Source of the DNA: Darksidea phi
Taxonomy: Eukaryota > Ascomycota > Dothideomycetes > Pleosporales > Lentitheciaceae
Direction: 5' to 3'
Assembly (NCBI GenBank): GCA_030770425.1
Contig: JASJFT010000049.1
Span: 62,001-126,000, forward strand
DNA: 64,000 nt
Numbering within the stretch: the stretch's first letter is position 1; the number at the start of each line of letters is the position of its first letter. The position numbers were made by a program, and so were the translations under genes. A model generated the notes under the pieces. That model made no database searches, had not been told where the DNA came from, and saw nothing but the letters and a program-made list of their open reading frames with translations. Below, in pieces: positions 43,372 through 55,800 of the stretch.

Positions 43372-44820
43372 GGAACACTATGCTATATATTTGGCATATT
43401 TAGAAGAGCTCATGCTACATACTACAAGTTGGAGAAGGTAGTTCGCCATTGCAGGTTCCGCTTCGGCCAGGGCGAGGCCGGCCATGGTTGGCCGCGCGGT
43501 TGAAGCTTCCCTCATAGTAGACAATGCGTACGCGCTCAATGCAGCATGCCAGCTTAGAAGCTTTGATAGAGTAGCAGCATTACAGCAATATAGAGATAAG
43601 CGCAGCGTGGGCTCTTGATGGCTGCCCGTGCGCCTTCAGGCTCTAGCAGAAATTTTCAACAAGACCGACATCCCCACGCATGTGCGCAGCGGAACGGCGA
43701 AGGACGACGGCAGGGCAAGGCAGCTTGTATGTAACAGCGTGATTCAAATCAGCATCCTCATTCCAAAACGACCTGATAGCAGCGAGCAGCCAGCAGCCAG
43801 ATGTGCCGCTCTCAAACTACCCCCCAGCCTCACCCTCCACACAACACTCTTCCTCAACCCGTCGCCTCAACGGCAACAGAATCAATGAAAAGAAGGAAGG
43901 TCCAGCAAAAATTGCGCCGGTGAGAGCCCCGAAGGACACTCAAGCCTGGACCGCACCCCGCTGTGCAATGGAGGCGATCAAAGCTGAGCTCTGGATTCTT
44001 GATCCCAGAGACTCCCAACAAGGTCTAAAGCGTTGTTAGCAGACTGCACACAGTAGGGGGAGGGAGAGTGGAGGACTCACAAGTATAAAGAGAAAAGAAA
44101 AGGAAGCCAAACGGCCAAACGGCGCGTTTAAAAGCTTTCCTGAGCGTGGCCTGTGCGTTAAGCGAGGGCTTAGTCATTGGGTCATGTGATTGACAATGAC
44201 TAAGCATCCGCCGAAGATGAGCCATAGAGCACCGCTACTTCCCTTGGCTTCCGACCACGAGCATGCCTGAGCTCCGGCAACGCATGCCGCAGACAGTTGT
44301 ATGCGAAGGTACTATCCGTACTTCTGCATGCGGCGTCACCCCCTTGTCGGTTGTACCTCCTCGAGGTCTTGGGCGCCGTTTGCCTTGAGGATTACGTCTA
44401 GCACGGACTGCACTCTCACCACCAGTGCTCCCTGTTCCGTCTGCGCTGCCGACACTGCTATATTACTTCGAGCTGCGTATCGTATCTATCCTCTCTCACC
44501 TCAATGGAAGAACTACACATCTTGAGCCGTACCTTCGCTGCATCTATTAACTTGTCGATTGCGAGTAATGGCATCGATATTCCATTGTACGTGGTGTTCG
44601 GCGGTATAGAAACGGGCGCGAAGACTGTGAACCACTCTTACATTCGTCCTCGTAAACCTTTCCATGAAACTAACTATCAAGCCTCCGAGGAAGTCGAGTC
44701 TGACATGTCTCCGCCGCTTCTCTTTACATGCGCAGGCTCCTTCCATCTCCCCCTATGCTCCTCTACCTCTAGAGGGCCATTGTGGCCCTCTCACTCTCTT
44801 ACATACTATCTCACGCCATC
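43372..44820. other. Intergenic region RSO55 - 2EXR gene
   Basis: 1.45 kb with only short frames. The segment just before 44821 contains pyrimidine-rich sequence. No gene, RNA or repeat recognised. Confidence 0.4.
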
Positions 44821-45720
44821 ATGCAATCCCAACGTCCGGAGTTGCGGTACGGGTACAACTTCCAGACAGACCAGGCCAACCATATCTCAGAGAAACAATC
44901 CCCATCTTCAAACTTCCTTCTTTTTAGATACCTCCCTCCAGAGATACGAGTGCTCATCTGGACTCACGCACTGAACTCTGCGGTATCGCCACGACCCCCA
45001 GTAATTCGGCAGAAACATGCCCCCCCGTACATGGCCAAGGACAAAGCCCCAGCACTCCTCCACGTCACCCGCGAGGCACGCCACGAAGCTGCCAAGTTCT
45101 TCACCGCTCGCACAATCACTTTCGAGCTCCCTGTCGATCGTGACATGATCCTCTTCTTCAATCCTGGCGTCGAGACGGTTTTCCTGGATACGACACCGCA
45201 GAGGCGTGGCGAACTGTTAGAGGACCGCGACTGCTTCTGTCGCAGCAGGACGCGGCCGCTTAACCTTGGCTGCGCCTGCCCAGGCGCTAATCTTTTCCTC
45301 AGCCACTTCCTCCGCGCCGATACTACGGCCATCAAGCACGTCGCATTGCACTTCGACCAGCAGTGTGGTAATTGGTTTCTAGATTCGCCTTTTTTCATTC
45401 GAGAGGCGTTCCCTGCCGCAGAGAGCTACACCTTCGCGGTTCCGTTCTACCAACAGCCCGGTTTTTCCGCTACTCTCTCCCGCACATGGGCACGATATAG
45501 AGCGGTATGGTTAGGACGGCGCAGTACGAATGGATGGCATGTCCGCTGGATGTGGGAAGGCACTACTTTCAAACTGTGGGTGAAGGACGACGGTGTGGAG
45601 AATTGCTGGTGGAAATTGAAAGACGGGTCATCTAGGCCGTTCGCCTCTCCGTTGACATACCAGATTGAGGACTTGAGGAAAGGCACTTCGTTGGATGTTT
45701 TGCTGGATGGGGGGATTTGA
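44821..45720 (+). CDS. 2EXR-domain protein
   Basis: Single exon from the ATG at 44821, 299 residues; a longer frame begins with GTG at 44782 and is not preferred. The diagnostic motif FRYLPPEIRVLIWTHAL (residues about 35-51) is the 2EXR/F-box-like opening common in filamentous fungi, followed by LLHVTREARHEA, the second conserved stretch of this family. Cys-rich motifs (CFCRSRTRPLNLGCACPG) lie mid-protein. Function is unknown; these lineage-expanded proteins are often located in variable regions. No signal peptide or membrane span. Confidence 0.8.
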   Translation: MQSQRPELRYGYNFQTDQANHISEKQSPSSNFLLFRYLPPEIRVLIWTHALNSAVSPRPPVIRQKHAPPYMAKDKAPALLHVTREARHEAAKFFTARTITFELPVDRDMILFFNPGVETVFLDTTPQRRGELLEDRDCFCRSRTRPLNLGCACPGANLFLSHFLRADTTAIKHVALHFDQQCGNWFLDSPFFIREAFPAAESYTFAVPFYQQPGFSATLSRTWARYRAVWLGRRSTNGWHVRWMWEGTTFKLWVKDDGVENCWWKLKDGSSRPFASPLTYQIEDLRKGTSLDVLLDGGI

Positions 45721-47935
45721 TAGCGCTTGAGATTGGTTGTTGTTGGCCGCGCTCATAGAGCGACAACCTGCCACACGAAACAACCCAACCACTCCTCTCT
45801 CGCTCTGTTTGCTGCATGGGTTTACAACCCTACACCCGAATGCTTCTGGGCGTTGGTATTGCTATTCTCCATCTGCTACTGAAGTATAGCATTCATTTGA
45901 GCGTCGTTGGGTACCGAGGCGCTCAGTTATTAATGTACGGTATTCCTAGCTAGTGCGCGCTTGCTAAATGTTGACACGAACGCTATAAATTACACATGTT
46001 ACTGGTACACGGAGAACATGAGCGTCTGTAGATCGACCGATGGTGCACTTTAACATGCAGCATTTAACGTTTTTACTACACCGGCTGCAGCGTTTGAGTC
46101 GAAACACATGCGCATGGCAAGCTTCTGTCTTAGAGACACTGTGTGTGTTGTATATCTTATAAGGCTTCAAGGAGCAGTACTTCCTCAAGCATTTGCACTC
46201 TCCAACCATAGCTATGTAAACCCCCCGCCCTCCCTTTCCCATCTTGCTTTTCTTCTTCGTTACACTTTCCACCTCTCGGTTGTCTAGATACTTTCGACAT
46301 CCCAGAAATGGGTCTTTCGGCGCTCTAAAAGTCCTCAGCTTCCATATCATATAGTTGCGTGCCTGAAAACCGTCATGACGAGCACACCAAATTACTATTT
46401 TTTTTTTTTTTTTTTTTTTGTTTTTTTGGGGGGGCCTGCAGATCCACGGTTTTGATGCCGAGGATAGAGCAGGTATGCGATTCAAGTCGTCGAAACCGTT
46501 GGGAAGTATGGTGGTGAGTAGCTTCATCTACGTCGACGGTCTCAGGTGGCTTTGGACAGGAGATATGTATATAAGCCTACTAAGTATCCCTCCGCTTCTG
46601 CTTCCTCTCTTCACACTTTTTGGGATATCGACCTAGCGAGCTCTCTAAAAAGACTGATAGGTATGGATTTTAGAGCGCTAATAAAAACGACATTTGGAGC
46701 AAACTCCTTCGAACGCCGTTTCATAGGGACGGAGACGAGTTGGGGACGCGCAAAATGGGGCTGTCACATTGTCAAGAGTGGCGCTTATGGCACCGATTGC
46801 ACGCGCCCGACGGCTGGAACTCATTACCATTTCGACAACCAATTCCACATGTTACGACAGAATTTTGAGGACCAATGCGGCATCGAACCGAACTAGCACA
46901 TGTCTGGCCTGCTCTTCCAGACGTCCGCGCAGCGAGCGTTTGAGTTTGTCGCGACAGGTAGCGCGTGGATGTGCTGGTTAGCTGCATCATGGCGCTATCT
47001 CAACTTGTATCGGGTTTGACAGAATGGGTATATAAACCTTTGCCGTCCCCCCTTTTACCGCTCTTTTCCTCCCTCACACACCAGTGAGCATTGTCTTCTC
47101 TGAAACTGCTGAGTACGCGACGAATGTGGCCGCGGGCGGACTGAACCCCCAAACCCCCCTTAGGAATATGTGGTTGGGGACTGAAATTCTCAACTGAAGA
47201 ATAATAGAGGAGGAAGAGAGTGTCTACACTTCGGACCCGAACCAATATACGGGTGTTGGAAGTGGTGTGTGTGCAGTTAACCTAGTGGCATGAGTACTTC
47301 AATGGAATACGCTTCCGTGAAGATGATAATCATCATCGGTACTCCATAATAAGCCCTTCAAACGGCTTTCATCTCAAACCCGCACGGAGCACTTGACATG
47401 AAAGAGAGCTAGCGTCCTCTTACTTACAGCACAACTATATAAGCTCGACCATCTACTGCTCTTGCTTTTGTACTCACATTTCCCATCCACTGCTCGACTC
47501 TAAAACATGAAAGACATGGAACCATGCGTGCCTGAGTAAAATAGTCAGTTTCAATGTGGACCGGGAGTCTCTGCGCTTCTACCTAAGACTTTGATGACTC
47601 GGAATAATGCGATGTCTGCGGGTGTGGTGCGGAGAGATGCACGGATGGTGTCGGAGTGGTATGTTGTGCTTGATTACTTTTTGTAAAATTTAGGAGACGG
47701 TGGTGGTGAAGAGCGTGATGGAGAAAGATTTGTAGACGGGAATTTTCTTGCTGCACTCTACATGGCTTGTATTAGCCCTTACACGGAATACAAGCACAAC
47801 ACCACGAACAAAAATACAAGTATAAACCGAAACCGGTTTCAATTCTCCAAAGACCAAAGGACACGCTATGCAAAAAACCCGAACAATCCCAGCCCAAACC
47901 TAACAAAAACAAAAAAAGACACCAACAGCTCCGCC
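45721..47935. other. Gene-free region with promoter-like modules
   Basis: 2.2 kb without a convincing gene. It contains a T22-G-T7-G7 tract at 46398-46434 and three modules consisting of a TATA box followed by a CT-rich tract (about 46566-46610, 47030-47090, 47445-47500). The third is followed by a minimal ORF of ten codons starting at 47508. A 78-codon frame near 46663-46896 has no recognised family. Confidence 0.45.
46398..46434 (+). repeat. Homopolymer tract T22-G-T7-G7
   Basis: Long pyrimidine run interrupted by one G and followed by seven Gs. It may be a polymorphic simple repeat, or mark a sequencing-difficult site. Confidence 0.8.
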
Positions 47936-50900
47936 CTACAAACCCTGCACCTTCCGATAACTAGGCGGCTTCAACCTCCGTCCCAACAACTTCCCTGCAT
48001 ACGGCGGAATCAAACTAACCGCCGCGACAACAGCAAACTTCCACCAAAAAGCCAAACTACTCACATACGCAAGCTCAAAGTACCTGCCTAGGAACGGTAT
48101 GCTACCAAAGTAAATACTTGCAGTGCCGACGATGGAAGCGATCATAATCCAATGCCAAGTAGTGACTTCCATAGCGACCATGACGAGCTCGTTCATGACG
48201 AGCACGGAAAAGGAGACGCTGACCATCTTCTTAAAGATGACGCGCTCGGCGTCGGTGGAGTCGTTACCGACGCCGATGAGGAGCTGCGAGAGGCCTTGTA
48301 TCATGGAGCCTTGGTAGATGGATACGAAGACCCAGATCAAGAAGGATTTTGTGGAGAGCGAGCGGCCAAGCTTGAGCTCGGCGTAGAGCTCTGGATAGAG
48401 GTTTGCAACTGATTCGTCGACGTCGCGATCGAGGACGAGCGAGAAGACGGGCATCATGGTGTAGATAGTGGAGTAGCCAACGAGGAGCCAGTCTCTATAG
48501 AGCGCGTTGGGTTCGAATGAGGAGGCAATTGAGTAGACGGTTTGGCAGATGGAGATGATGAGACCGCGGTGGATGACAAATTGGGATAGTTTTGCGCTCC
48601 GTTTGTACGAATTGCGACCGTGCCAGACTAGTAACTTTACTAGATAGCAGAACTGTTCGATGGAGAAATCAGCGGCAAGAGACGCTTGACGACCTTCTTT
48701 GCCGACGATACCGACACCGACATCAGCGGCCTGGATCATGCTAACGTCATTTCCGCCGTCGCCGATGCAGCAGACGCGCTTCTTGGTGTAATCGCGAATG
48801 AGGTATGCAATATCTGCTTTCTGAGTAGGAGAGCAACGGCATGCTACGACGGCCGGAAGTTGAACGGCAAGAGAGATGAATTCTTGGCGGTAGTGAGTTA
48901 GGAGGAGGGCGAGGGACTCGCCATCGATGAGAAGGCAGGCATCTGTCTTGCCACGGAGGAAGGAAAGGGAGGTGTGGGCAAGATCTTTGCGCTTCACTGG
49001 ACTGGGTTAGTACATAAAACACACTTGAAGAAGGTTGGATCAGACTTACTCTTTGCAATCGTGTGGACATACTGCCCGCGCGCGACTAGCTTGGAGCTTA
49101 CGGCCACGCAACGAGCCGTCTCGACCTTGTCGCCCGTCAACATCCAAATCTTGATTCCTGCGTTACGAAGCAGCTCCAGTGATGGCTTGACGTCCTTCTG
49201 CAGCTTGTCTTCAACACCCGTCACTCCAAGTAGTTCCAGGTCGTGTTCGAGGTATTCCTTGACTACATCAGCAATCGCATTGTCACGGTTGTGCAGTGCT
49301 AGCGAGGCTTGTGTATGTTTGGTGGAGAAGTCCTGATAGGTCTGCGCTGATAGCTTCTTACGGCCGACCACGAGCGTTCGAAGGCCTTCTCTCGCCATGT
49401 TCGCTGTTTCCTCGTCTAGCCAGTCGTTTGAGGCGACGATGGAAGTCATGACTGTATCAGCACCCTTTTGGTAGAACCAGATCTCACCATCGGCTTCGGC
49501 AGCAGACGAGAGTGGACCATGGTAGAACTTAACGACGATACCCATTCTCTTACTCTCTGAAGTGAAGGGAAACACATTCAGAATCCGGACGCGGACGACA
49601 ACGTTACCGCTCTCGCAAGATAAAAGCGTCATTGACTCCCGATCGCGTTGCAGTAACCGAAGACCAACGTTTTCAGTCCAGCGGATGATAGCAATCTCGT
49701 CGGGAGAGGACGCTTGATAGCTAGTCACTATTTCCCCATTCTCCTCTTCAGTTGTCGGGGTTACGTTGTGGCACAGAGCTAGTGCGAGGACTACATCGCG
49801 AACACGAGATCCAATTTCTCTTCGTGTTCGTGTTGTGGATGTGAGGGGTGCGACGTAAGTTGATGAGGGAGTGATGAATGATGGAGACTCCCCTGAAGCG
49901 GTGGTGAAACTTTGGTGGACGTATGAAGCTACCTCATCCATGGCTTCGTTGGCATAAGATACTGTTCCAACGTGTATCTTCTTCATCTCCATTTCTGTGG
50001 TAAATCAGAAGCAATTCGCGCGAGTCTTGAATGTAACCATACCGTTCTGGGTGAGGGTACCCGTCTTGTCGCTCAGAAGATACTCCACTCGTCCGAGATC
50101 TTCAGGAATGGTACTTGTTCGTACAACTGTGCCTGGTATGCTCTTGTCATGCTCGATGAACCAAGCGTAGACTGACTTGCCCATATCCAAGTTGACTCGC
50201 AAACCAACGGGGACGATCGTCGAGAAGAGAATCAAAAACCGCATCATCGAGACGTACCATTGCCGGCCATCGATCTCGCGGAATCGAGCGAGAGCGACCA
50301 GAATGAAAGAAAGAGACAGTGTAAATATACACAAGAATTTTGTTAAAGAGTTGATTTCCAGCTCCAGGAGGCCAGTCTTTGATCTAGATGGCGATGTTGA
50401 CAAGGCTTGGCGTGTCTGTGGACCAGTGTAAACGACCACCGCGAGGACGTTGCAGCTGGAAGCAAGCACGGTATTTGCCCATATCGTATTATCGATGTTG
50501 AGGGGCGCAGATTGCACCTGTACAGTCGAAGATTGTTGCTCAACAGTGTCGTATTGTCGCTGTCGTTTAGGATGAAGTTCAACCGTGCCGTAGAATTCGT
50601 TGACCTTCCTGTCTGGCTTGCCCGCAACAACCCGTAACCTAGTGTACTCTCCCACATCCAAACTCTGCGTCAGGGGAGATGTTAGCCGCAGCTTCCAGTC
50701 GGTCTCACCATCTAGCTGATCGGTTCGAATGAAAGCCTCTCCAGACGATCCAGGAGTTGCGCTGCCACTGCTTTTAACAGCGGCTTCCTGTGCCACCACG
50801 GCTGTGTTCTCCACGCCATCAATGAGTGCGGGTGAACTTTCTCCAGCATTAGGCTTTGCGGCCGTTGGAGGAGTAGCCTCTTGGGAATAGCTCTTCAAAA

Positions 50901-51963
50901 TGACCATGTCCGCCGGCACTCGTTGGTCCTTGCCGAGCTTTACGATATCCCCGACCTTGAGATTTCGAGAAGGCTTGTTGACTTCCCAGAAAGTAGCAGT
51001 GGGTATACCTTTGGTGGTCGATACCTGTTGCTCCTCATCCTCGATATCGGTCAAACGACCATTTCCTCTTTGCGTCTTCCGTAACCTCCGCTTCTTGCTG
51101 GAGCTCTTGTCGGGCGCAAGACCGTTTCCTACGCTGTTCTCCTCAAATCTCAAAACTGTATATGGCTCCGCATTTGCTTCAGCATCCCGGCGCCGTCGCG
51201 CAATATCATCGAGCGCCTCTTTCCCAAGAGTAATGGTAATGACGAACGCCAAAGGTGCAACATAGGTCGAAAGGTAGCCGAGTCGTAATGCGGGTATAAT
51301 CTGCGACAGCGCTACAAGCAGGAAGTATATATTGATGAAGAATGAAAACTCGTTGTACAAGGTGCGCGGAAGGAAGCTCCAGGGTGTGTATTTCGCGTTG
51401 GAGACGGCGTTGGCGGGAAACCGTGAGGTTTGTGGTTGGCCGGCAGCGACAGTTCGTTGGGTAGTCGGATCATGCTCCTCCTCAGCATCCGAATGTTCTC
51501 CACCATCTCCCGGTTGCATATTCGGCTTGTTTGGACTGGTAGCGGAGAGAAAGCTGGGTAAGCGGATCGTGGACTGGAACCGTGAGAGGGTGCTGGGCGC
51601 ACGCTGATGCTTTCTCCGCACATTATGTGAGGGCAGCAGGGGCGCGTCGTCGTCTCCGGACTGTCCGTAGCTGCCATTTGAATGTCTGTTTGCGCCATCA
51701 TCGTCGTCTATGAGCCCTCTCAGGTCTTCGTCTTCCGAGTCCTTGTTCTTCCTATTCCGCAGTCTCCCAACCCGCAGGTTCCTCAGCGGGATCCTCGCGC
51801 CCAGCTCATGGTACGGCTTCCGATGCTCCTTCGATTGTCGGCGGGGAGGCGAGGCTGCATGCCCAGAGTTTGCGGCGAGCGGATCGAGCTCCTCAAGATC
51901 GAGCTCGAGGTCGGAGTCGTCGTCGGGGGCATTTGGCTGGTGGTATTGGTGAGGAGCGACCAT
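47936..51963 (-). CDS. NEO1: P4-type ATPase, Neo1-like phospholipid flippase
   Basis: Three exons, complement(join(47936..48996,49050..49994,50043..51963)), giving 1308 residues; phases agree and the introns (53 and 48 nt) are GT-AG. Neo1 is the essential endosome/Golgi flippase of the P4 family that works without a Cdc50 partner. Landmarks are an acidic disordered N-terminus (about 1-175), FPANAVSNAKYTPWSFLPR and the first membrane pair, the actuator loop LDGETDWKLR, the phosphorylation motif DKTGTLTQN with Asp632, and the hinge GDGGNDVSMIQAADVG in exon 3. Exon 1 ends exactly within the DKTGTLTQN-E junction. The tail ends YRKVQGL. The first part matches Neo1/ATP9 better than Drs2 or Dnf types. 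It shares a divergent promoter with SEC16. Confidence 0.92.
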
Positions 51964-52832
51964 AGCGCATGAGAGCGCTGCGGGAGGCGGAAGCGGTTCG
52001 GAGTAGCTCTAGCTATCTTTTCGACATGTGCGCTTTCGCTGAAAGTGGTTCGGTACGCTGTTGACGTCTTCGGGGGTCCGCGGGAGTGTTCGAGCTGTTC
52101 TTTATGGGGCGTCCAAGCGGACAGATATGCTGTGTCGCCGGCGCAACGATCCGACCAGGCAAACGTAAATCGGGATTCCACACGTATAGCGACCGCGGAG
52201 AGAAGGAGTGAACGCGTACTCGTAACGTCAGAAAAGTCCAGCTAGCTGTGAAGAGCGCGCGTAGCCACACCTCGAAGGGTGGATCTCATCGGCATACGCC
52301 ACACGTGGCTGAGCTCGGCATTTGCATGGGTATCACTATGGGTCCGACCAGGAACACATGGCCTCAACTTACCATCATCACTCGGAATTGTTGGCGATGC
52401 AGCCGTGCATCGTGTCCTTTTCCTAGCCCCAGCGCGTCTTTCCCCCTGCAGCCATTCCACTGCGCGCGGCGTCGACGGTGGTCTTTCTTCTGTTCTCTTG
52501 TATACTTAGGTACGTCTCGCCCCCGTGACGTCGAGTCGCGCCGTGGAAAGGGATAGCCTGCGCCTGCTCCTTTCTCCATCGCACCCGCTGCTCTTCCAAT
52601 TGCTTCAATACCCAAGCATTGTCGCTGCCCGACCCGCGGTTCCAGGATTGTATCTGGCGTGGTTTCTTCGAAATCCCTATTGAGGGCCGCTTCTGCAAGG
52701 GACGATGCTCACATCCTCTCCGCCCGCACCACCGAAGCTCGCTGTCTGAGTCGCTTCATGTCCGGTTTCACCACTAATACAATCGCATAGTATTTACATA
52801 TACCCTTTCCACATTATACAGTAATTCACACA
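51964..52832. promoter_or_regulatory. Divergent promoter region, NEO1 / SEC16
   Basis: 869 bases between divergent starts of two secretory-pathway genes. Pyrimidine-rich blocks and a TATTTACATATACC segment precede SEC16. No stress element (UPRE) could be identified with confidence. Confidence 0.4.
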
Positions 52833-55800
52833 ATGGAAGACGACGGACCCAACTTCTCCTACGCGTACGGCAACACCTCCGCACCATCGCCCTCTCCGTC
52901 TTCGTGGAATCCCGCGCTACGGCCCAACCACGAGTCGCCGGACAATCTCACGACTGTCGCGCCGAACCAGCAGCCGTCTCCGCAGATCATTCCTCAGTCG
53001 AAACCAGAATTAGACCAGGGGCTGGATGACGAGGATGAACTACCTACCATATCTGCGGTCTCCGCAATACCCGCGCATCTCAGCAACGGGGTGCCTGAAC
53101 GCGAACCCAACCCGGATGATGGCTTTTTCGATCGACGCGGCTCTGGCGATGTCTCTCAAAGCGTCCAACCGAACTCCGAGAGCGAGGTGAATGGTCACGG
53201 AGTTAACGGAGCGGAGGCGGATGAGCTCGCAAGGGCGACACAGGCTCTCAATCTCGGGGATAGCGCCGTGCGGGAGGCGCATCAGGATGTAAATGGCGCT
53301 TCAGATGCTCCACAGGAACATATGAATGAGCGGGATGAAATTGGTGTGGAGTCTTCAGACGAGGATCCTGCACAACAGTACGAGCATCAAGGAGAGACGA
53401 CGCTCTTAGAGGACGCAGTGGCTGAAAGCGCAAAGGCGCCGCTGATCGCTGATGCAGAGCCGAGGACGGACGACTGGGGCTCTACTGGTGAGGTCTTCGA
53501 TCTTGGGGGAATGCCACAGGATGCTCCGCTTGATTCACCCTTGGATGCACCTCTTGCGACCCAACAAGCGGAAGCTATTGGCACCACCGTAGGTGACCAG
53601 GTCATCGGGGATTCAAAAGTTGGAGGCAATGCTGGAGGAGATATAGATTGGGGCACCGCGGACGACGACGATTTCTTCGGAGGAGCTGCGAGCCAGCCAG
53701 TTGAATCTGAACACTCCACCGAGCAAGGCCCTGGAGCACATGTGGTGCAGGATACGGGCGCGAAACCTGCGGCAGGTACCGACTCGGTATGGGATATACC
53801 GTTGGACGACGATTTCCTGCCGGATACAGAGGAAGCTCCTCTTTTTGACCTGGACGATGATGAGGGTTTCCTGGAGGATGAGTCTTCACAGCCGGCGCGG
53901 CCCGTTCAGTCAGTTCCCTCTACCACGAGTCGCTACGCCCCGCAAACCCCGCAAGTACAACCACCACCTGTGAATGCGTTTGGCCAGCCAGCTTCCCAAT
54001 TCACCAACTTTTCCACAATTGACCATAAGCCTGCCACTACTCCCAGTACCCCATATAATGCCTACGTTCAGCCGTCTCCGTACCAGCAACAACCTCCTAG
54101 ACCGGCGATGCCGAGTTCTGCACAGAGCTTTGCCGACAAAGCCAAGGGGGGTTACCACTCTCCGTATGATCTGCCCGACGATGTTATAACCACCCGAAGA
54201 CGGCCTGCCCACCGCACTACTTCCATTCCGGCTGCACAGCCTGCTCAACCTCCTCCAAGGACCAGCAGTATGTCTAATGCTAGCGCCGTCCGCCCGCCGC
54301 CGTCCAACATCTCAGCCACTAGCTTGTCTCCACCCTCTTCCGGTCATTCCATGCAGTCTCAGATGACAGGCATGCCACCAAATGCTCCTCTGAAGCCCGC
54401 TGCGCCAGTGAAGACCGCCTCCAGCGACTTCTTTGCCGAACTACCCGTGTCTACGAAACCTCGGGCAGCTTCACGTCACGCGCCATCACATGGGGCTCCA
54501 CAGCCTCCCGTGGCTCATGGATTTCCTCCTAAAGAACGAACATCATCTTGGTCTTCGTTGAGAAACGAAATTCGCCAGGACTCTGGCAATCTCATCTCCC
54601 AGTTACAACAGCCAGAGCAACTTCCAGTCTTTCCCGATCAACCCACAGCACCTGTCCGTTCGCATAGTCTCCCGGTGCCACAGCCTCCTCCGGCGCCAGC
54701 CTCAAATCGATACTCACCAGCTCCAGCATCCTCCGGCCCTGCCGCCAATATGCGATATTCTCCGGCACCTCCAACAACGAATACAAGGTACTCGCCCGCA
54801 CCTCCTCAGGCACCCCAAGCTTCGAACCATAGCCCTTATGCTTCTGCCCCACCTACTGGTCCATCTCGACCTCCGGCACTGCCGTACGCACCACGCACAT
54901 CCAGTCCGCTAGCGTTTCATTCCCAGCCTCACCAAAATGAGATGCCGGCAAGTACACATGAACATCTTGCTGGCCATGCCCCAAGTCATCATGCTCTGCA
55001 CTCAGCCGAAGGCGTATCCCGGGTTCCCTTCAAGACTCCTCTGGAAGGTGTTAGTGAGAATGAGGAACAATTGTCGACTCAACCTTCAGCACCACGGTCC
55101 GAAACGCCACCTACGCGAAGTAGGCCCTCGTCCGCCGTTAGCTCGCCGAGAAAGAAAGGAAATTACACGCCCCAATATCAGTCGAACCAGCCCGCATCGG
55201 GTTCCAGCGTGGCTCCGCCACCACGTGCTCAATCACAATCCCCTTCTGCCACGATGAAGCAGTCCCACGGCCTTTCATACAACAGGCCCGCCTCGGCACA
55301 TGGTGTAGTTTCAACGCTCTCAACATTTGGAACGCAACCTTCGATCCAAAATGTAAATACAATTCCGCACCGCCGACAAATGTCTCTCGAGTATGACTGC
55401 ATTGCACCGACGGATGAACGTGCAGCTGATCCACTTCAGCGCTGGAGAGGGGCACCTATTTTTACGTGGGGCCTAGGGGGGACTGTAGTCACTACCTTTC
55501 CAAAGCAAATCCCTCGGTACGGTGGCGGTGCTACGATGCCAATGATGAAATGCTGCCCTGGCGAAGTGAAGATTCAGAGCATAAAGGAATCATTGCCGCT
55601 GTCCGAAGATGTTGCCAAATTCCCAGGCCCACTCAAAGCGAAAGGCAAGAAGAAGGACGTTTTACTATGGCTGACACAACGTATCGAGGCTTTCGACAAT
55701 CAACTCAACACACCTGGTCTGGAACACACACTGCCGGCGGATGATTTGAAGCGACTTGGAGAAAAGACCCTGCTCTGGAAGATAATGCACGTACTTGTGG

